Positions 52,191 through 62,850 of a DNA stretch of 64,000 bases are shown here, piece after piece. The stretch lies in assembly GCF_027579695.1 (NCBI RefSeq), contig NC_083586.1, forward strand, positions 8,494,001 through 8,558,000. The letters run 5' to 3'. The DNA is from Neoarius graeffei (taxonomy: Eukaryota > Chordata > Actinopteri > Siluriformes > Ariidae). How positions within the stretch are numbered: the stretch's first letter is position 1; each line of letters begins with the position of its first letter. The translations under genes were made by a program, and so were the position numbers. The notes under the pieces are model-generated. The model ran no database searches, was not told the origin of the DNA, and worked only from the letters and a program-made list of their open reading frames with translations.

Positions 52191-53108
52191 TTACAGGGTA
52201 ACACTGTTGCATCTAATTGTCAAAAGTTCCTCAAAGGTTTTATCATTGAGGCTGCATCGTTCTGGTCTGAATATCCTGCCTGCAACACTAAATATCCTCT
52301 CAACAGGTGCAGAGGAAGCAGGTATGGCAAGGTATTTGCATGCAAGCACAGCTAGGTTTGGGAAAATGTTTTGGTTTACTTTCCAGAACATCAAAGGATC
52401 AGCATTCTCTGCCAGGCATGGTGTACTCAAGTATACAGGGAGTTCATGTGAGGCTGTGTCAACTGGCACAGCAGTCAATTGATTCTCCATGTAGGAAAAG
52501 AGTCTGGGGCATTTCCTTGTTTGGGTACTAATGTCAGAGGTGGCACTGACTTTTGGACAAGCAGATTCAACTTTTGCACGGAGGAGATTTTTAATTATGA
52601 TCTGCTCTTCACCATTACACCAGTCTAGTTTGAATCTTGGATCAAGAGTCACAGACATCTGAAAGCATTCCATACCCTCAAATTTTACAAGTCATCTCTC
52701 AAGTGAGCTTTGTAAGGTGGACACAAATTTCTTGTTCCCAGTCACCCTCACATCTTTAATTGTATGCCTTAATCCTCTAACACAAGGAATTACAAAGCTT
52801 GATGTTACCATTTTCTCTGCCTGACAACGGTCTGTGACTTCCTCAAAGGGTTCTAACACCTCACAAAGTTCCTGAATGATTTTGAGTTCATATGAAGATA
52901 GCTGAATGGGGCAGTGGAGCTCAGGAAGCACATCACTTGGAACTTTAAGGACTGACCTCAGCATCTTTAACTGGCTATTCCAGTGGGTGAAGTTAGCAGG
53001 TTGAAGTTTGTGCATTCCCTCCAGGACCTCTGTAGCATGGGTGGATTTATGGCAAAAAGCTACAAGTTTCTGGACCTTGCCCAGGAGGCTTTTTATTGAG
53101 GCAGCATC
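52191..53108 (-). pseudogene. hAT-D transposase, C-terminal half with dimerisation domain
   Basis: The reverse-strand reading is SIKSLLGKVQKLVAFCHKSTHATEVLEG, a WNSQLKMLRSVLKVP segment, YELKIIQELCEVLEPFEEVTDRCQ, VIPCVRGLRHTI and, after a single in-frame TGA at about 52692, VTLDPRFKLDWC, LAVLACKYLAIPASSAPVERIFSVAGRI and LNDKTFEELLTIRCN. The last part is the hAT C-terminal dimerisation signature. The frame is the same on both sides of the TGA. Its upstream part is interrupted by hAT-E and resumes at 58493. Confidence 0.87.
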
Positions 53109-53221
53109 ATCTATAGCAGTGGTTCTCAACCTTTTTTCAGTGATGTACCCCTTGTAAAATACTTTTTCAGCCAAGTACCCCCAAACCAGTGTAAAGCATT
53201 TTTAGTTGAAAAAAAAGTTGT

Positions 53222-55390
53222 AAGGCAAGGCAAGGCAAGGCAAGTTTATTTATATAGCACATTTCATACACAGTGGCAGTTCAATGTGCTTTACAGAAGT
53301 AAAAGCAAAACAGTAAACAATAGAGAATAAAATTACATAAAATAAATGGGAAAAATATAATAAGAATTAAACAATAGTAGAAATAAAAAAATAAAATGAA
53401 GTAGAAGTTCAAATAGGGGGAGAAAAAACAGCAGAATAAAATAGAATAAAAGTTAAGTAAAATTTGAAACATGCAGAAACTGTAAAAGTACAGATTATAA
53501 AAACATATAAAGAAGTATGTAATATTAATTATTTAACAGAAAGCATCTGAAAACAGCTTGGTCTTTAACCTAGATTTGAAGCTGCCAACAGCAGGAGCAT
53601 TTTTAATGTCCTCTGGCAGTTTGTTCCATAGCTGCACTGCATAGTAGCTAAAAGCTGCTTCACCACACTTTGTTTTAACAACAGGTTTTAATAGTAAATT
53701 TTTCTGTTGTGATCTGGTAGATCTGATTGGGTTAGGCCGCTGCAACATATCAGAGAGGTAATTGGGCCCTGTACCATTTAGAGATTTGTACACCAGCAGC
53801 AATGCTTTAAAGTCAATTCTGTAGCTTACTGGAAGCCAGTGAAGGGACCTTAGAATTGGAGTAATGTGCTCTGTTCTTTTTGTTCGTGTGAGAACCCTAG
53901 CTGCTGCATTTTGCACCAGCTGAAGTCGTTTGATGGTCTTTTTTGGCAGGCCTGTGAAAAGGCCATTGCAGTAATCAACTCTACTAGAGATGAAGGCATG
54001 TATCAGTTTTTCCAGATCATTTTTTGACATGTCCTCTTAGTTTGGAAATGTTTTTTAGGTGATAGAATGCCATTTTAGTGATTGCTTTCATGTGACTGTC
54101 AAAGTTTAGCTCACTGTCAATGAAAACACCAAGATTTTTAACCATTTCTTTAGTTTTAATCCCTTTTGTGTCAAGAATACTGCTAATCCTGAGTCTTTCA
54201 TCTTTTTTCCAAATAGAATTACTTCTGTTTTATCTGAGTTCAGCTGAAGAAAATTTTGTGACATCCAGTTTTTAATTTGATCGATACACTGGTAAAGACA
54301 CTCAAGGGGGGCATAATCATTAGGTGATAAAGCAAAATAAATTTGGGTGTCATCTGCATAGCAGTGATACAAAATTGAATTGCTATTGATAATTTGCCCA
54401 AGTGGGAGCATATAAAGGTTGAAAAGTAATGGTCCAAGAATCGACCCCTGGAGGACACCACAGGTCAAGGACATTGACGTTGAGGAACAATTTCCCATGG
54501 TAACAAAGAAGCTTCTATCTTTTAAGTATGAATTTAACCAATTGATAACTTTACCAGTCAATCCAACCCAGTGTTCAAGTCGATATAGCAGTATGTTGTG
54601 ATCAACGGTATCAAAAGCTGCACTGAGGTCCAGTAATACCAGGACCGATGTTTTGCCTGCATCAGTATTAAGACGGATGTCATTTATAACTTTAATCAGT
54701 GCCGTTTCAGTGCTATGATTGGCACAAAAACCTGACTGAAAATTATCAAAACGGCTGTTTGATATCAAGAAGGCAGTTAATTGATTGAAGACAATTTTTT
54801 CAAGGATTTTCCCGATGAATGGTAGATTTGATATTGGCCTGTAGTTATTTAATACTGAAGGATCCAGATTATTTTTTTTTAAGTAGGGGCTTTACAACGG
54901 CTTTTTTCAAGGACACAGGAACAACGCCAGTCTCTAGGGATGTATTTATAATTTGAAGCACATCTGTAATTATAAGATGAAGAACAGACTTAAAAAAGAT
55001 GGTGGGCAGAATGTCCAATTCAGATGTTGAGGAACTGAGATTTTGTACAGTTTTTTCAAGAGTCTTATAATCAATTAAACAAAATTCTGACATTGTGTTG
55101 AAGTTATCTATTTGTGTCATTGGTGATTGCAGTTTTTCAATTTTTTGCAGCTGAGATATATTATGAGCAATATTCTGCCGTATTTTATGAATTTTACCTT
55201 TGAAGAAGGATGCAAACTCACTGCATTTATTAACTGAGAGAAGTTCAGGTGCTAATTGTGGTGGGGGATTAATTAGCTTCTCTACTGTTGAAAATAGCAC
55301 ACGGACATTGGTCATATTCCTGTTTATGATATTGGAGAAGAAAAACTGTCTTGCTTTATGAATTTCATAATTATAATAAAACACTGTGTC
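53222..55390 (-). mobile_element. L2-C LINE, antisense, 5' truncated, inside hAT-E
   Basis: The 3' tail is a short CTTGC tandem (GGCAAGGCAAGGCAAG in plus orientation, 53226-53243), followed by a 3' UTR with TTATTTATATAGCACATTTC. The body carries the C-terminal two-thirds of ORF2. It belongs to the same clade as L2-A and L2-B, but its protein differs clearly from both. Confidence 0.85.
53533..55384 (-). pseudogene. L2-C ORF2: RT and C-terminal domain
   Basis: The frame is in three pieces. First: HKARQFFFSNIINRNMTNVRVLFSTVEKLINPPP, FKGKIHKIRQNIAHNI, VVPVSLKKAVVKPLLKK. Second, after a frame change: [74 protein letters not shown] (YADD), [13 protein letters not shown]. Third: [64 protein letters not shown] and FKSRLKTKLFSDAFC. 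Only two breaks (about 54105 and 54850) separate the pieces, so this copy is younger than L2-D. The endonuclease is absent. Confidence 0.87.
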
Positions 55391-55639
55391 AACACTTTTA
55401 TTAAACTTTGTAACTGCAAAATATTGTATGATCCTCAGCTCTTTGGAATTGAAAATGTATAAAAATAACTTAAGATTATTTTTTTAAAGAAATAATTAAC
55501 TTAGTTATAAATAAAGATTTGTGCACACAAAATAATCAACTTAAAGTGCCCTCTTTTAGGTTTATAATAAAGATATGTGTTTAAAACTGAATTTATGAAC
55601 TCGATTGTTGATAAACACACCAAAAAATCATTGCTATAT
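55391..55639. other. 3' UTR of hAT-E
   Basis: AT-rich sequence between the L2-C insertion and the C-terminal transposase exon. No other feature. Confidence 0.5.
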
Positions 55640-55896
55640 TTGTGCACAGAAAATGTTCACAAAAAAGAAATCTTGTACGTTTTTTTAACGATCAAAACAA
55701 GACTGGCATGCCAAACTTAAAAACTGTCAGCACTGATGATTGCATTGTTTTAGTGAGAGACTTGTGCTTCACTAAGGATCTTGGTCAGCCTTGGTGGCAG
55801 GGAGGCAACTGCTGTGATCAAGCTCTTCTCCAGGCACAGTCTGTTTCTCTGCTTTGTTTTTATCACAGTCATTGCAGAGAAGGAGGCCTCACATAA
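55640..55896 (-). pseudogene. hAT-E transposase C-terminus after the LINE fragment
   Basis: The reverse-strand reading LCEASFSAMTVIKTKQRNRLCLEK continues directly from FASTYL of the main frame. This is the EASFSAMTxIKTKxRNRL segment of ZBED5-like hAT transposases. Later codons contain stops. Confidence 0.8.
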
Positions 55897-56407
55897 GGCC
55901 ATAAAATTGATACAGTTTTAACAGATGAAAGACATCCATTATTTTATACTTTTGAGCTGCTGCCATCAGGCAGCAGATTCCGATACCCCGCTATTTTTAA
56001 AAACAGGACGAAGCAATCTTTTATCCCACAAGCCATTAGCCTTTTTAACAAATATGTGAAACAAAAATATAGATCTTAATTTGCATCCCCCTGTTCAGCT
56101 GGCCTGAGCAGGTATGCTATTTTTATAGTTTTACCATTTATTTTTTTACCACCCTTGCAGCTTTATACAGCTCTTATGTTATGGGAATGCTATGGATAAA
56201 TTGGGATTGTTGACTGATTGTTGATGGCTGACATCTGTCCAATGTCTTGTCATGTATTGGGATAAATGTGGTGTCTTGGGTATATGTGTAGCAACAAAAT
56301 GGGGGTGAGTGTTTGCTTGTTTTGATTTTTTTTTCCATGTCTAACATTTCATTTTCTGAAGGAAATTTCCCCCATGGGGGACAATAAACTTTTACTACTA
56401 CTACTAT
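55897..56407 (+). mobile_element. Rex1-like LINE 3' end in the hAT-E gene
   Basis: The plus strand reads LLPSGSRFRYPAIFKNRTKQSFIPQAISLFN-like codons (LLPSG-RFR is the signature end of Rex1/CR1-type ORF2). The tail TTTCCCCCATGGGGGACAATAAA with (CTA)n follows. Only the last 500 bp were inserted. It separates FASTYL from LCEASFSA of the hAT-E transposase. Confidence 0.75.
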
Positions 56408-58100
56408 AAATATGTGGAGGCAAAGAGTAGTAGCTGCTCCAAAGCTTTCTGTCCCAGGTCAGGGCACTCCTGCTTCACATACACCCAAAACTGTGTGAGT
56501 GTGGATGTGGCAAACTTCATCTGGAGGCCACGGTCAGATGACACTTCCAAGAGTTTTTCCTGATCAGCAACAGGTAGCTTGCTTCTGTTTGCTTCAGACA
56601 AGAGAAAGGGGTTTCTGACCCAGTCCAGCTGTGCAGATTTCTCCTCTATTTCAGAAAAGTAGGAATGAAAATTTTGAATCAGGTTGGCCAAATGTCCCAC
56701 TATGAGGGACTTGACTGGAGCTCTGTTCACATCCTTACCAGAGAGAAAATCATCCACCTGAGGAAAGCAGGTGAAATTTCCCTGTGCACAGGCCCCTCTC
56801 CACAGCTCTGCTTTCTTCAGGAAGCTGCCCACCTTATCATAGAAATTTAAAATGCTGGTGTCTTTGCCTTGTCGAGACATATTCAGTTCGTTCAGTTTGC
56901 TGCATATATCTGCCAGATAGCACAGCTTTACCAGCCAGTCTGTGTCTTGGAATAAGGTGGCATGGGGGGATTTGTGGTCATTCAGAAAGGTGGTTACCTC
57001 AGGTCGTAATTCCAACAACCGGTTGAGTATTCTTCCTCGAGAGAGCCAGCACACTTCTGTGTGGAGCAGCAGCTGTGTGTGTTCAGCTCCCATATTTTCA
57101 CAGAGGTGGCGAAAAAGGTGTGCATTAAGTGGCCTCGATTTGATAAAGTTAACCACTTTGATGGTGTCATTTAAAATGTCATGTAACTCAGGGCTCATTT
57201 TCTTGGACGCCAATGCCTCCCTGTGTATCACACAGTGAGTCCACTTCACGTCGGTATTTTCCTTTTTTATGTGTGCTATGAGTCCTCTTGCGCTGCCCGT
57301 CATTGATGCTGCTGCGTCCGTGCAGATGCTGCTGCAAGATTTCCAGCTGAAGCCGTTTTCACAGAAGAAGGTGTTGAAAACATTAAAAATATCCTCTCCT
57401 GTTTTTTTCCCTTCGAGAGTTTTGCAAAATAGTATGTGCTCACAAATGTCGTCAGTATCGACGTATCTCACAAAAGCTACAAGTTGTGCATTTCTACTGA
57501 CATCTGTGGACTCATCCAGCTGGAGGGAAAAAGAGTTGCTAAGTTTTGCTACAACTTGCTCGACAATGTCTGTTCCCATTTTGTCTACTCTGCAGCAAAC
57601 AGAGTCATTCGACAAAGGCACAGTCTTGAATTTCTCCACTGCGTTTTTGTCCAGCATCGTCTCAGCCAGCACAACAGCAGCTGGAAGAAGCAGCTCTTCA
57701 CCTATAGTGAACAGTTTCTTGGCTTTAGCTATGAGCAAAGACATAGCATAAGAGGCCTCCAGGGCTTTGGCTGATGTCGTGGATGCTTTCCGCATTGCGT
57801 CTTGAGATAATCTGAATTCTGAAAGTTTCCTCTTCAAAATCTCAGGTGGCCTACCAACATGAGATGCATGTTTTGTCTGGAGATGGCACTGGAGATGTGC
57901 CGGCTTCATTCCACTGTTAGCTAACGTCTCCCCACAGACAAAAACACAATGCCATGGGTGGATGGGAGCTTGTGGATGTAAATCCCATTACGACATAATC
58001 TTCTGCGTACTGTTGGAATTTCGGGGGCTGTGATTTTACCTTCTTCATTACCTGTCCCTCTCTGTTCTCAGCAGCACAGCTACCATGCTTTAACCATGAC
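56404..58100 (-). pseudogene. hAT-E transposase (ZBED5/SCAND3-like)
   Basis: This is the largest transposase frame in the window. Its N-terminus, SWLKHGSCAAENREGQVMKKVK and YAEDYVVMGFT, leads into a zinc finger whose frame is shifted by one base at an A5/T5 run (57940-57944). From 57909 on, 501 codons are open: PAHLQCHLQTKHASHVGRP, SYAMSLLIAKAKKLFTIGEELLLPAA, SLQLDESTDVSRNAQLVAFVRY (first catalytic Asp region), ICTDAAASMTGSARGLIA (second), WTHCVIHREALASKKM (the C-x2-H of hAT), LLHTEVCWLSRGRILNRLLELR and FAST at the end, where a LINE fragment cuts the frame. The remaining dimerisation part is at 55640-55896. Confidence 0.9.
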
Positions 58101-58323
58101 TCCATTGTTTGTGTTGTCAAGGGGACAGTGATTGACAGGTGATGCAGTGTAGTACCAGGTTGGGTCAAATCATCCTGGAATGGGGAAGACTCATGTATTT
58201 TTTTTAGAATAATGAAATAAATAGCCTACTGAATATAAAATTCAGCTTATAAACTTATATAGCACTTATATTTTATTGAAATATTTATTAAATAATATTT
58301 ATAATGACTTTTGAATTGATGCT

Positions 58324-58330
<7 letters not shown>

Positions 58331-58404
<74 letters not shown>
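58331..58404. repeat. (TA)n microsatellite
   Basis: About 37 TA units close to the right end of hAT-E. Confidence 0.95.
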
Positions 58405-58407
<3 letters not shown>

Positions 58408-58504
58408 TTTTTAAATCTCACAAAGCCCCTGGAGTGCCTCCAAGTACCCCAAGGGGTATAAGTACCCCCATTTGAGACCTGCTGATCTATAGCATCATGT
58501 ACTA

Positions 58505-58837
58505 CTAGTTGAGACTATAGACAAAGCAAGATGTTCTCTCTGGTGGAAAGTACACAATCTCCTCTTCTACATCGACCACTTCTAGATCACAGGTCTCATC
58601 CTCCTCACTTTCAACATGAACTGGTGGAAACAGGGTGAATGCCTTTATCATATTGGAGGCATTGTCAGTTACAATGAATGACACCTTCTTCTGAATATTG
58701 TAATTCTCAAGATCATCATATACTTGGCAAATATTTTCAGCTGTGTGTCTCCCTTTAAAATGTGGACAGCTCAGCATTAAGCTCTGCAAATTGAAATCAA
58801 CAATGAAATGGTCTGTCATCCCAAAAAATGACCTCAT
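58505..58837 (-). pseudogene. hAT-D transposase, central part
   Basis: Reading on from the N-terminal part: RSFFGMTDHFIVDFNLQSLMLSCPHFKGRHTAENI, VSFIVTDNASNMIKAF (catalytic Asp in TDNASNM, typical of hAT) and an acidic insertion EEDETCDLEVVDVEEE. It leads into the insertion point of hAT-E at 58493. The 5' edge of this part coincides with a double hairpin that disrupts the reading frame. Confidence 0.82.
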
Positions 58838-58993
58838 TGATCAATTTGACCATAAATATAGATTTATGGTCAAATCGCTCAGTGAGGTCATTTTTTGGGA
58901 TGACAGGCCATTTCATTGTTGATTTCAAAATGGCAAAAGCTGAGCATATTTGCTTGACCATAGGGTCAAGCAAATATGCTCAGCTTTTGCCAT
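58791..58993. repeat. double hairpin with identical ATAG loops
   Basis: Hairpin 1 has arms 58791-58857 and 58862-58928 (67 bp, four mismatches) around loop ATAG. Hairpin 2 has arms 58930-58959 and 58964-58993 (30 bp, no mismatch) around loop ATAG. One base separates them. The sequence duplicates, in inverted form, the code for LWSNRSVRSFFGMT and MAKAEHICL of the hAT-D transposase. Confidence 0.92.
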
Positions 58994-59360
58994 CAGATTG
59001 GCCAGATGTGCTTTTACAGAATCCAAAAGTTGTGGGATAAGGCTCTGGCTGAGAGCTCTTCAGGAGGGCATTATGAATGAGGGTTGGTTGGGCTAGTTGC
59101 AAAATATTAATGAAATCCTTCTTTTCAACAGTAGAGAGGGGGAAGAGACCATTCAAAATAAATGTAACAATACTATCAGTCAGAACCACTTGATGTCTGT
59201 TGGTTGTTCACCACTTAGTGCTTGAAGTTGCAGTTGGAGGATGACCATCATCTCCATCTTGGTTTGGTTGGCTTGTGTCATTGCTGGTTACAGACTCCAT
59301 CAAGATTTCAGGGTGTTTCTTCTGTAAGCAAAAAAGCCAATCAATATGCTCCAAGTCTAA
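58994..59360 (-). pseudogene. hAT-D transposase, N-terminal region
   Basis: The reverse-strand frame gives VTFILNGLFPLSTVEKKDFINILQLAQPTLI, the region between BED finger and catalytic core in ZBED-like hAT transposases (usual form PLSxVExxxFxxLLxxL). It ends at the double hairpin. The upstream BED finger is separated by the L2-A insertion. Confidence 0.75.
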
Positions 59361-59376
59361 AGAGTTTTCATAATAG

Positions 59377-60397
59377 TCAAGTCAAGTTTATTTGTATAGC
59401 GCTTTTAACAATAAACACTATCGCAAAGCAGCTTTACAGAATTTGAACAACTTAAAACATGAGCTAATTTTATCCCTAATCTATCCCCAATGAGCAAGCC
59501 TGTGGCGTCGGTGGCAAGGAAAAACTCCCTCAGACGACATGAGGAAGAAACCTCGAGAGGAACCAGACTCAAAAGGGAACCCATCCTCATTTGGGCAACA
59601 ACAGACAGCCTGACTATAATATTAACAGTTTTAACATGAGGACAGTTTCGTTGATGTTATAACTCTTCATTGATGGAAACTTGAGTGCAAAACTGTTCAT
59701 GATAACTGCAGTCCTAAAGTTAGTAAGACAACTGTAGTCCGCAGCCATGAAAGCATTACTGTAAGAGTCCAGAGCATCCTCCAGGTATAACCCTCAACTG
59801 TCCTCATGGGGCCGTCCTTCACAGGAGCAGTGCGTTAAAACCCCGACCAGACACAGGGCACCAGGATGGACCAAGCAGGTCCAAGGGGCAGAAGAGGCCA
59901 GCATCTCAATCCCAGGACCAACATGTAACTCAGAGGGACAGATTGGGGGGGGGAGAGAGAGAAAGAAAACACATGTTGTTAGGTATGCCCTAAAAATGAC
60001 AAGTATTAAATCTGTGTGGTAGGCTCGCAGAGATGAGAGTCTTTACATCAGGCATAACACACAACAATGGCATGTTAACATGGTAAAAAATATATCATGA
60101 CCTGCTCTGGCTGGATGCTTGATTGGGTGATGGGAGCACACTCCTCAGCAATGATGAGATGCAGATGGGACCCTTAGGGCTGGCCAAGACAATTCAGTTA
60201 CATTTCACCAGGTCTGGGACATGCGACAGAAAGTCTGACGGCCGATTCCCTGCAGGCTACGATAGCCAGTCGAGGTCTCCACCCTCTCCACCAAAAGATT
60301 TCCTGTTGACTCCATGTAACTCAGAGGGACAGATTTGGGGTGGGGGGGAGGGAAAGAAAACACAGGTTGTTAGGTATGCCCAATACCTTGACTTGAC
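59377..60397 (-). mobile_element. L2-A 3' UTR copy inside hAT-D
   Basis: It is a 5'-truncated L2-A copy, bounded by TTTTCATAATAG (59365-59376) and TTTTCATGATAG (60398-60409), a 12-bp target duplication with one change. It carries the same internal 3' UTR duplication as the sense copy (GTTAGGTATGCCC at about 59978 and 60370). The truncated 5' end bears an inverted copy of the tail repeat (CTTGACTTGAC). Confidence 0.85.
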
Positions 60398-60409
60398 TTT
60401 TCATGATAG

Positions 60410-60914
60410 TAAAGTGTTTATATATTCCACAACTGATTTGGGTTCATTAGCTATATGAAATGAACATTTGAGTCATAAGTAAAAAGTTATTTACTAGTGC
60501 ACACACAGTGCATATTTCATGATTTTTACTGTTGGATTTTAAGTTTTACTTCAATTTCATTTGTACTGTATGCAAAGATTAGTGTATTCTCTGCCCCTGT
60601 CTTCCCAGTTGCTCAGTAACCCTTGATGTCTTGTGATTTGAATGTGGCAGGTGTTTTGTGTTTTGCTGTGCTCAGACCCCTGCCTCCAAGGCTACTTTGC
60701 TTTCACATGATATGCCAAGATTCATGATTTGGACTTGCACTAGCAAGTGGGAAATAGTGGGATGAGATATTATTTGAGAAAAGAGTAATGCATAAGGTAA
60801 TGCATTACATATTTCAAGTGGTGAGTAAAGTGTAATATATTACTGTTTGACTAACAGATTCCCAATACAGATACATGCCATGACCATCAAAATAAAACAG
60901 ATTACAAATCTGTT
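60410..60914. other. hAT-D internal non-coding part
   Basis: No motif is recognisable. It probably corresponds to an intron between the BED exon and the transposase body. Confidence 0.45.
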
Positions 60915-61250
60915 AACTGACTTGGAGATGCCGTTTGAAATTTGAAGTAGCCTTGATGGAGCCACAGACTGGAGCACTGCAGTACTTGCAAATGGCTCTG
61001 TGGTGTCCCTGTGGGAATTGGCTCACCAAAATGAGCAAGTACAGATTACTTTTTACATCTGTTATCATTTTCCATGTTGCTGTTATTACAAAATTCAAAT
61101 GTACAAACCAGCTCTGGCCCTCAATTAACCTATTTCTACAGAGTATATTCCAAACAAAATGTCCTGAAATTGTTTGGCAACCATTTTGAAGACTTGGATA
61201 AAGTAAAACATTCTGGGAAATGAAGTGCTGTTCCATCATTTTCCACAATT
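60915..61250 (-). pseudogene. hAT-D transposase, BED-type zinc finger exon
   Basis: On the reverse strand, ICKYCSAPVCGSIKATSNFKRHLQ gives the C-x2-C and the first His of a BED finger, which binds the ends of the element. The second His is not visible, as a stop or splice site follows HLQVS. Upstream codons have no recognisable domain. The exon is about 500 bp from the right end of the element, as expected for the 5' part of the gene. Confidence 0.65.
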
Positions 61251-61701
61251 TGAAAGTTATTACAACTTTAATTATCTGTTTTATAGATTATGCTTTTTAA
61301 TGTTAATTTGTGGTGGAAAAATAAGCCTATTTCCTGTGATTAAAATGTATAGTGTACATAAAGTCCTTACAATAATATCTGTATGAAATATGTTGCAATC
61401 ATAATATATACTGTAAAGCTTCATTGTTAAATACACCTTAATTATGTATTATGAATTTCTTTGAATTTCATGAAATTCCAATTCTACTTCCTGCAACTCG
61501 AATTTGAACTGTAATTCTGCTTCCTGTTTGCAACCTCAATTCAAATTCAAGAATCAAACTGGAATTTAGGGGTCATTCTCAATTCAATTCTGAATTTTGT
61601 ACAGCCCTGGTTCACATTAGTACACTTCTGGACACTTGTAGAAACACTTCTATTTGACACATTGTCTGTCAAACATTATTGTGCTAAATATGTTATGGTC
61701 C

Positions 61702-62065
61702 GTGGTGGCACGGTGGTGTAGTGGTTAGCACTGTCGCCTCACAGCTAGAAGGTCCAGGTTTGAGCCCCGTGGCTGGCGAGGGCCTTTCTGTGCAGAGTTT
61801 GCATGTTCTCTGCTTGGGTTTCCTCTGGGTGCTCCAGTTGCCCCCCCCCCAGTCCAAAGACATGCAGGTTAGGTTAACTGGTGACTCTAAATTGACCGTA
61901 GGTGTGAATATGAGTGTGAATGGTTGTCTGTGTCTCTGTGTCAGCCCTGTGATGACCTGGCGACTTGTCCAGGGTGTACCCTGCCCTTTGCCTGTAGTCA
62001 GCTGGGATAGGCTCCAGCTTGCCTGCGACCCTGTAACAGGATAAAGCGGCTAGAGATAATGAGAT
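61702..62065 (+). repeat. tRNA-derived SINE
   Basis: A full-length copy of the main family with a short deletion in the centre. A 10-bp duplication GTTATGGTCC lies at 61692-61701 and 62066-62075. The B-box is partly decayed (GGTTTGAGCCC). Confidence 0.93.
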
Positions 62066-62075
62066 GTTATGGTCC

Positions 62076-62569
62076 AACATTTCATGTGTTAAATCATCAT
62101 CCAATCACATTGCAGATGGCCAAGTGATGTCATTGAAGAGCTGCTGGGTATAATCCATGATACACTGAGATTTCTCTGAAATTCTGAAACTGTTTTTTTT
62201 TTTCCCTTAGGACAACATCTTATTTTTGTTAATAACATTAATGTAATGAGACAACAAATCCTTCAAATTGATGTTTAACTCAAGTTTTAAGTAAAATCCA
62301 TCTGAAGATTCCAAGTAGACCCAATTTTGCTCAGAGTGTCACACTGAATAGAACAAGTTATTTTCTAAATAAGTGGGTCAGTGATCTCAATTCTGAAGAA
62401 ATGGAGCTAAAAGTCAGTGGATCTCAGACCAAGTTTTCCAAATAGAGTCAAGTGAGTTTTCTTAACAGAGCTTATTCATGTTTCTCAAAGGAATCAAACA
62501 TCACTGGATCACTAAACAGGTTTTCCCAAATAAATGAAAATCACTGAGTTTTGCACGAACTAACTACCA
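62076..62569. other. non-coding stretch
   Basis: AT-rich, with a T-run at about 62193-62203. No recognised gene or repeat. Confidence 0.5.
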
Positions 62570-62850
62570 ACTTTAGTAGAGTGTGCAATGAGGACCTAGA
62601 GACAGGCACTGCAATTCAAGGTGTGCTTTTCATTTTTAACTACACTTTTCAGTGATTTAGACACTCACACACAGATACACACATGGGGAGATACAGATTG
62701 CGCTTTCAGTACTGACAATCTGAAAGACACACATTAATAGACAGTCAGTAATTAGACACAGATGAACCTCATCACATGTTACCTCATCACTGGTTCAACC
62801 TGACTTCTTGCCATTCACAGCCAACACTTGACCACACCCTCACTGCCACA
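62570..62850 (-). repeat. Gmr1-like 3' LTR (antisense)
   Basis: The start TGTGGCAGTG-GGGTGTGGTCAAG matches the LTR at 45187 (TGTGGCAGTGGGGGCGTGGTCAAG). The end near 62570 is placed by length and is approximate. Confidence 0.6.

Larger units (their letters stand above)
53117..58484 (-). mobile_element. hAT element E, inserted in hAT-D
   Basis: The ends are CAGTGGTTCTCAACC and the complement of CAGCAGGTCTCAAATG. ATCTATAG at 53109-53116 and 58485-58492 is a perfect 8-bp duplication. The subterminal words GTACCCC and AAGTACCCC occur on both sides. The reverse strand carries a nearly intact transposase. An L2-C LINE and a Rex1-like 3' end lie inside it. A (TA)n tract is near the right end. Confidence 0.93.
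51818..61609 (-). mobile_element. hAT element D (ZBED type), 9.8 kb because of nested insertions
   Basis: The left end CAGAGCTGTGCAAAATTC pairs with the right end (complement CAGGGCTGTACAAAATTC). Flanks GTTCAGCAT (51809-51817) and GTTCACAT (61610-61617) look like one 8-bp duplication with an extra base. Both subterminal regions are built from AATTCAATTC-type words. The reverse strand carries a BED finger, catalytic pieces and the C-terminal dimerisation domain. Inside are hAT-E (53117-58484) and an L2-A 3' UTR copy (59377-60397). Confidence 0.83.

Noticed and set aside
60123-60458. 111-codon forward ORF in the L2-A 3' UTR
   Set aside because: The same stretch occurs in reverse in the 37.7 kb copy and is UTR of the LINE. 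It has no protein features.
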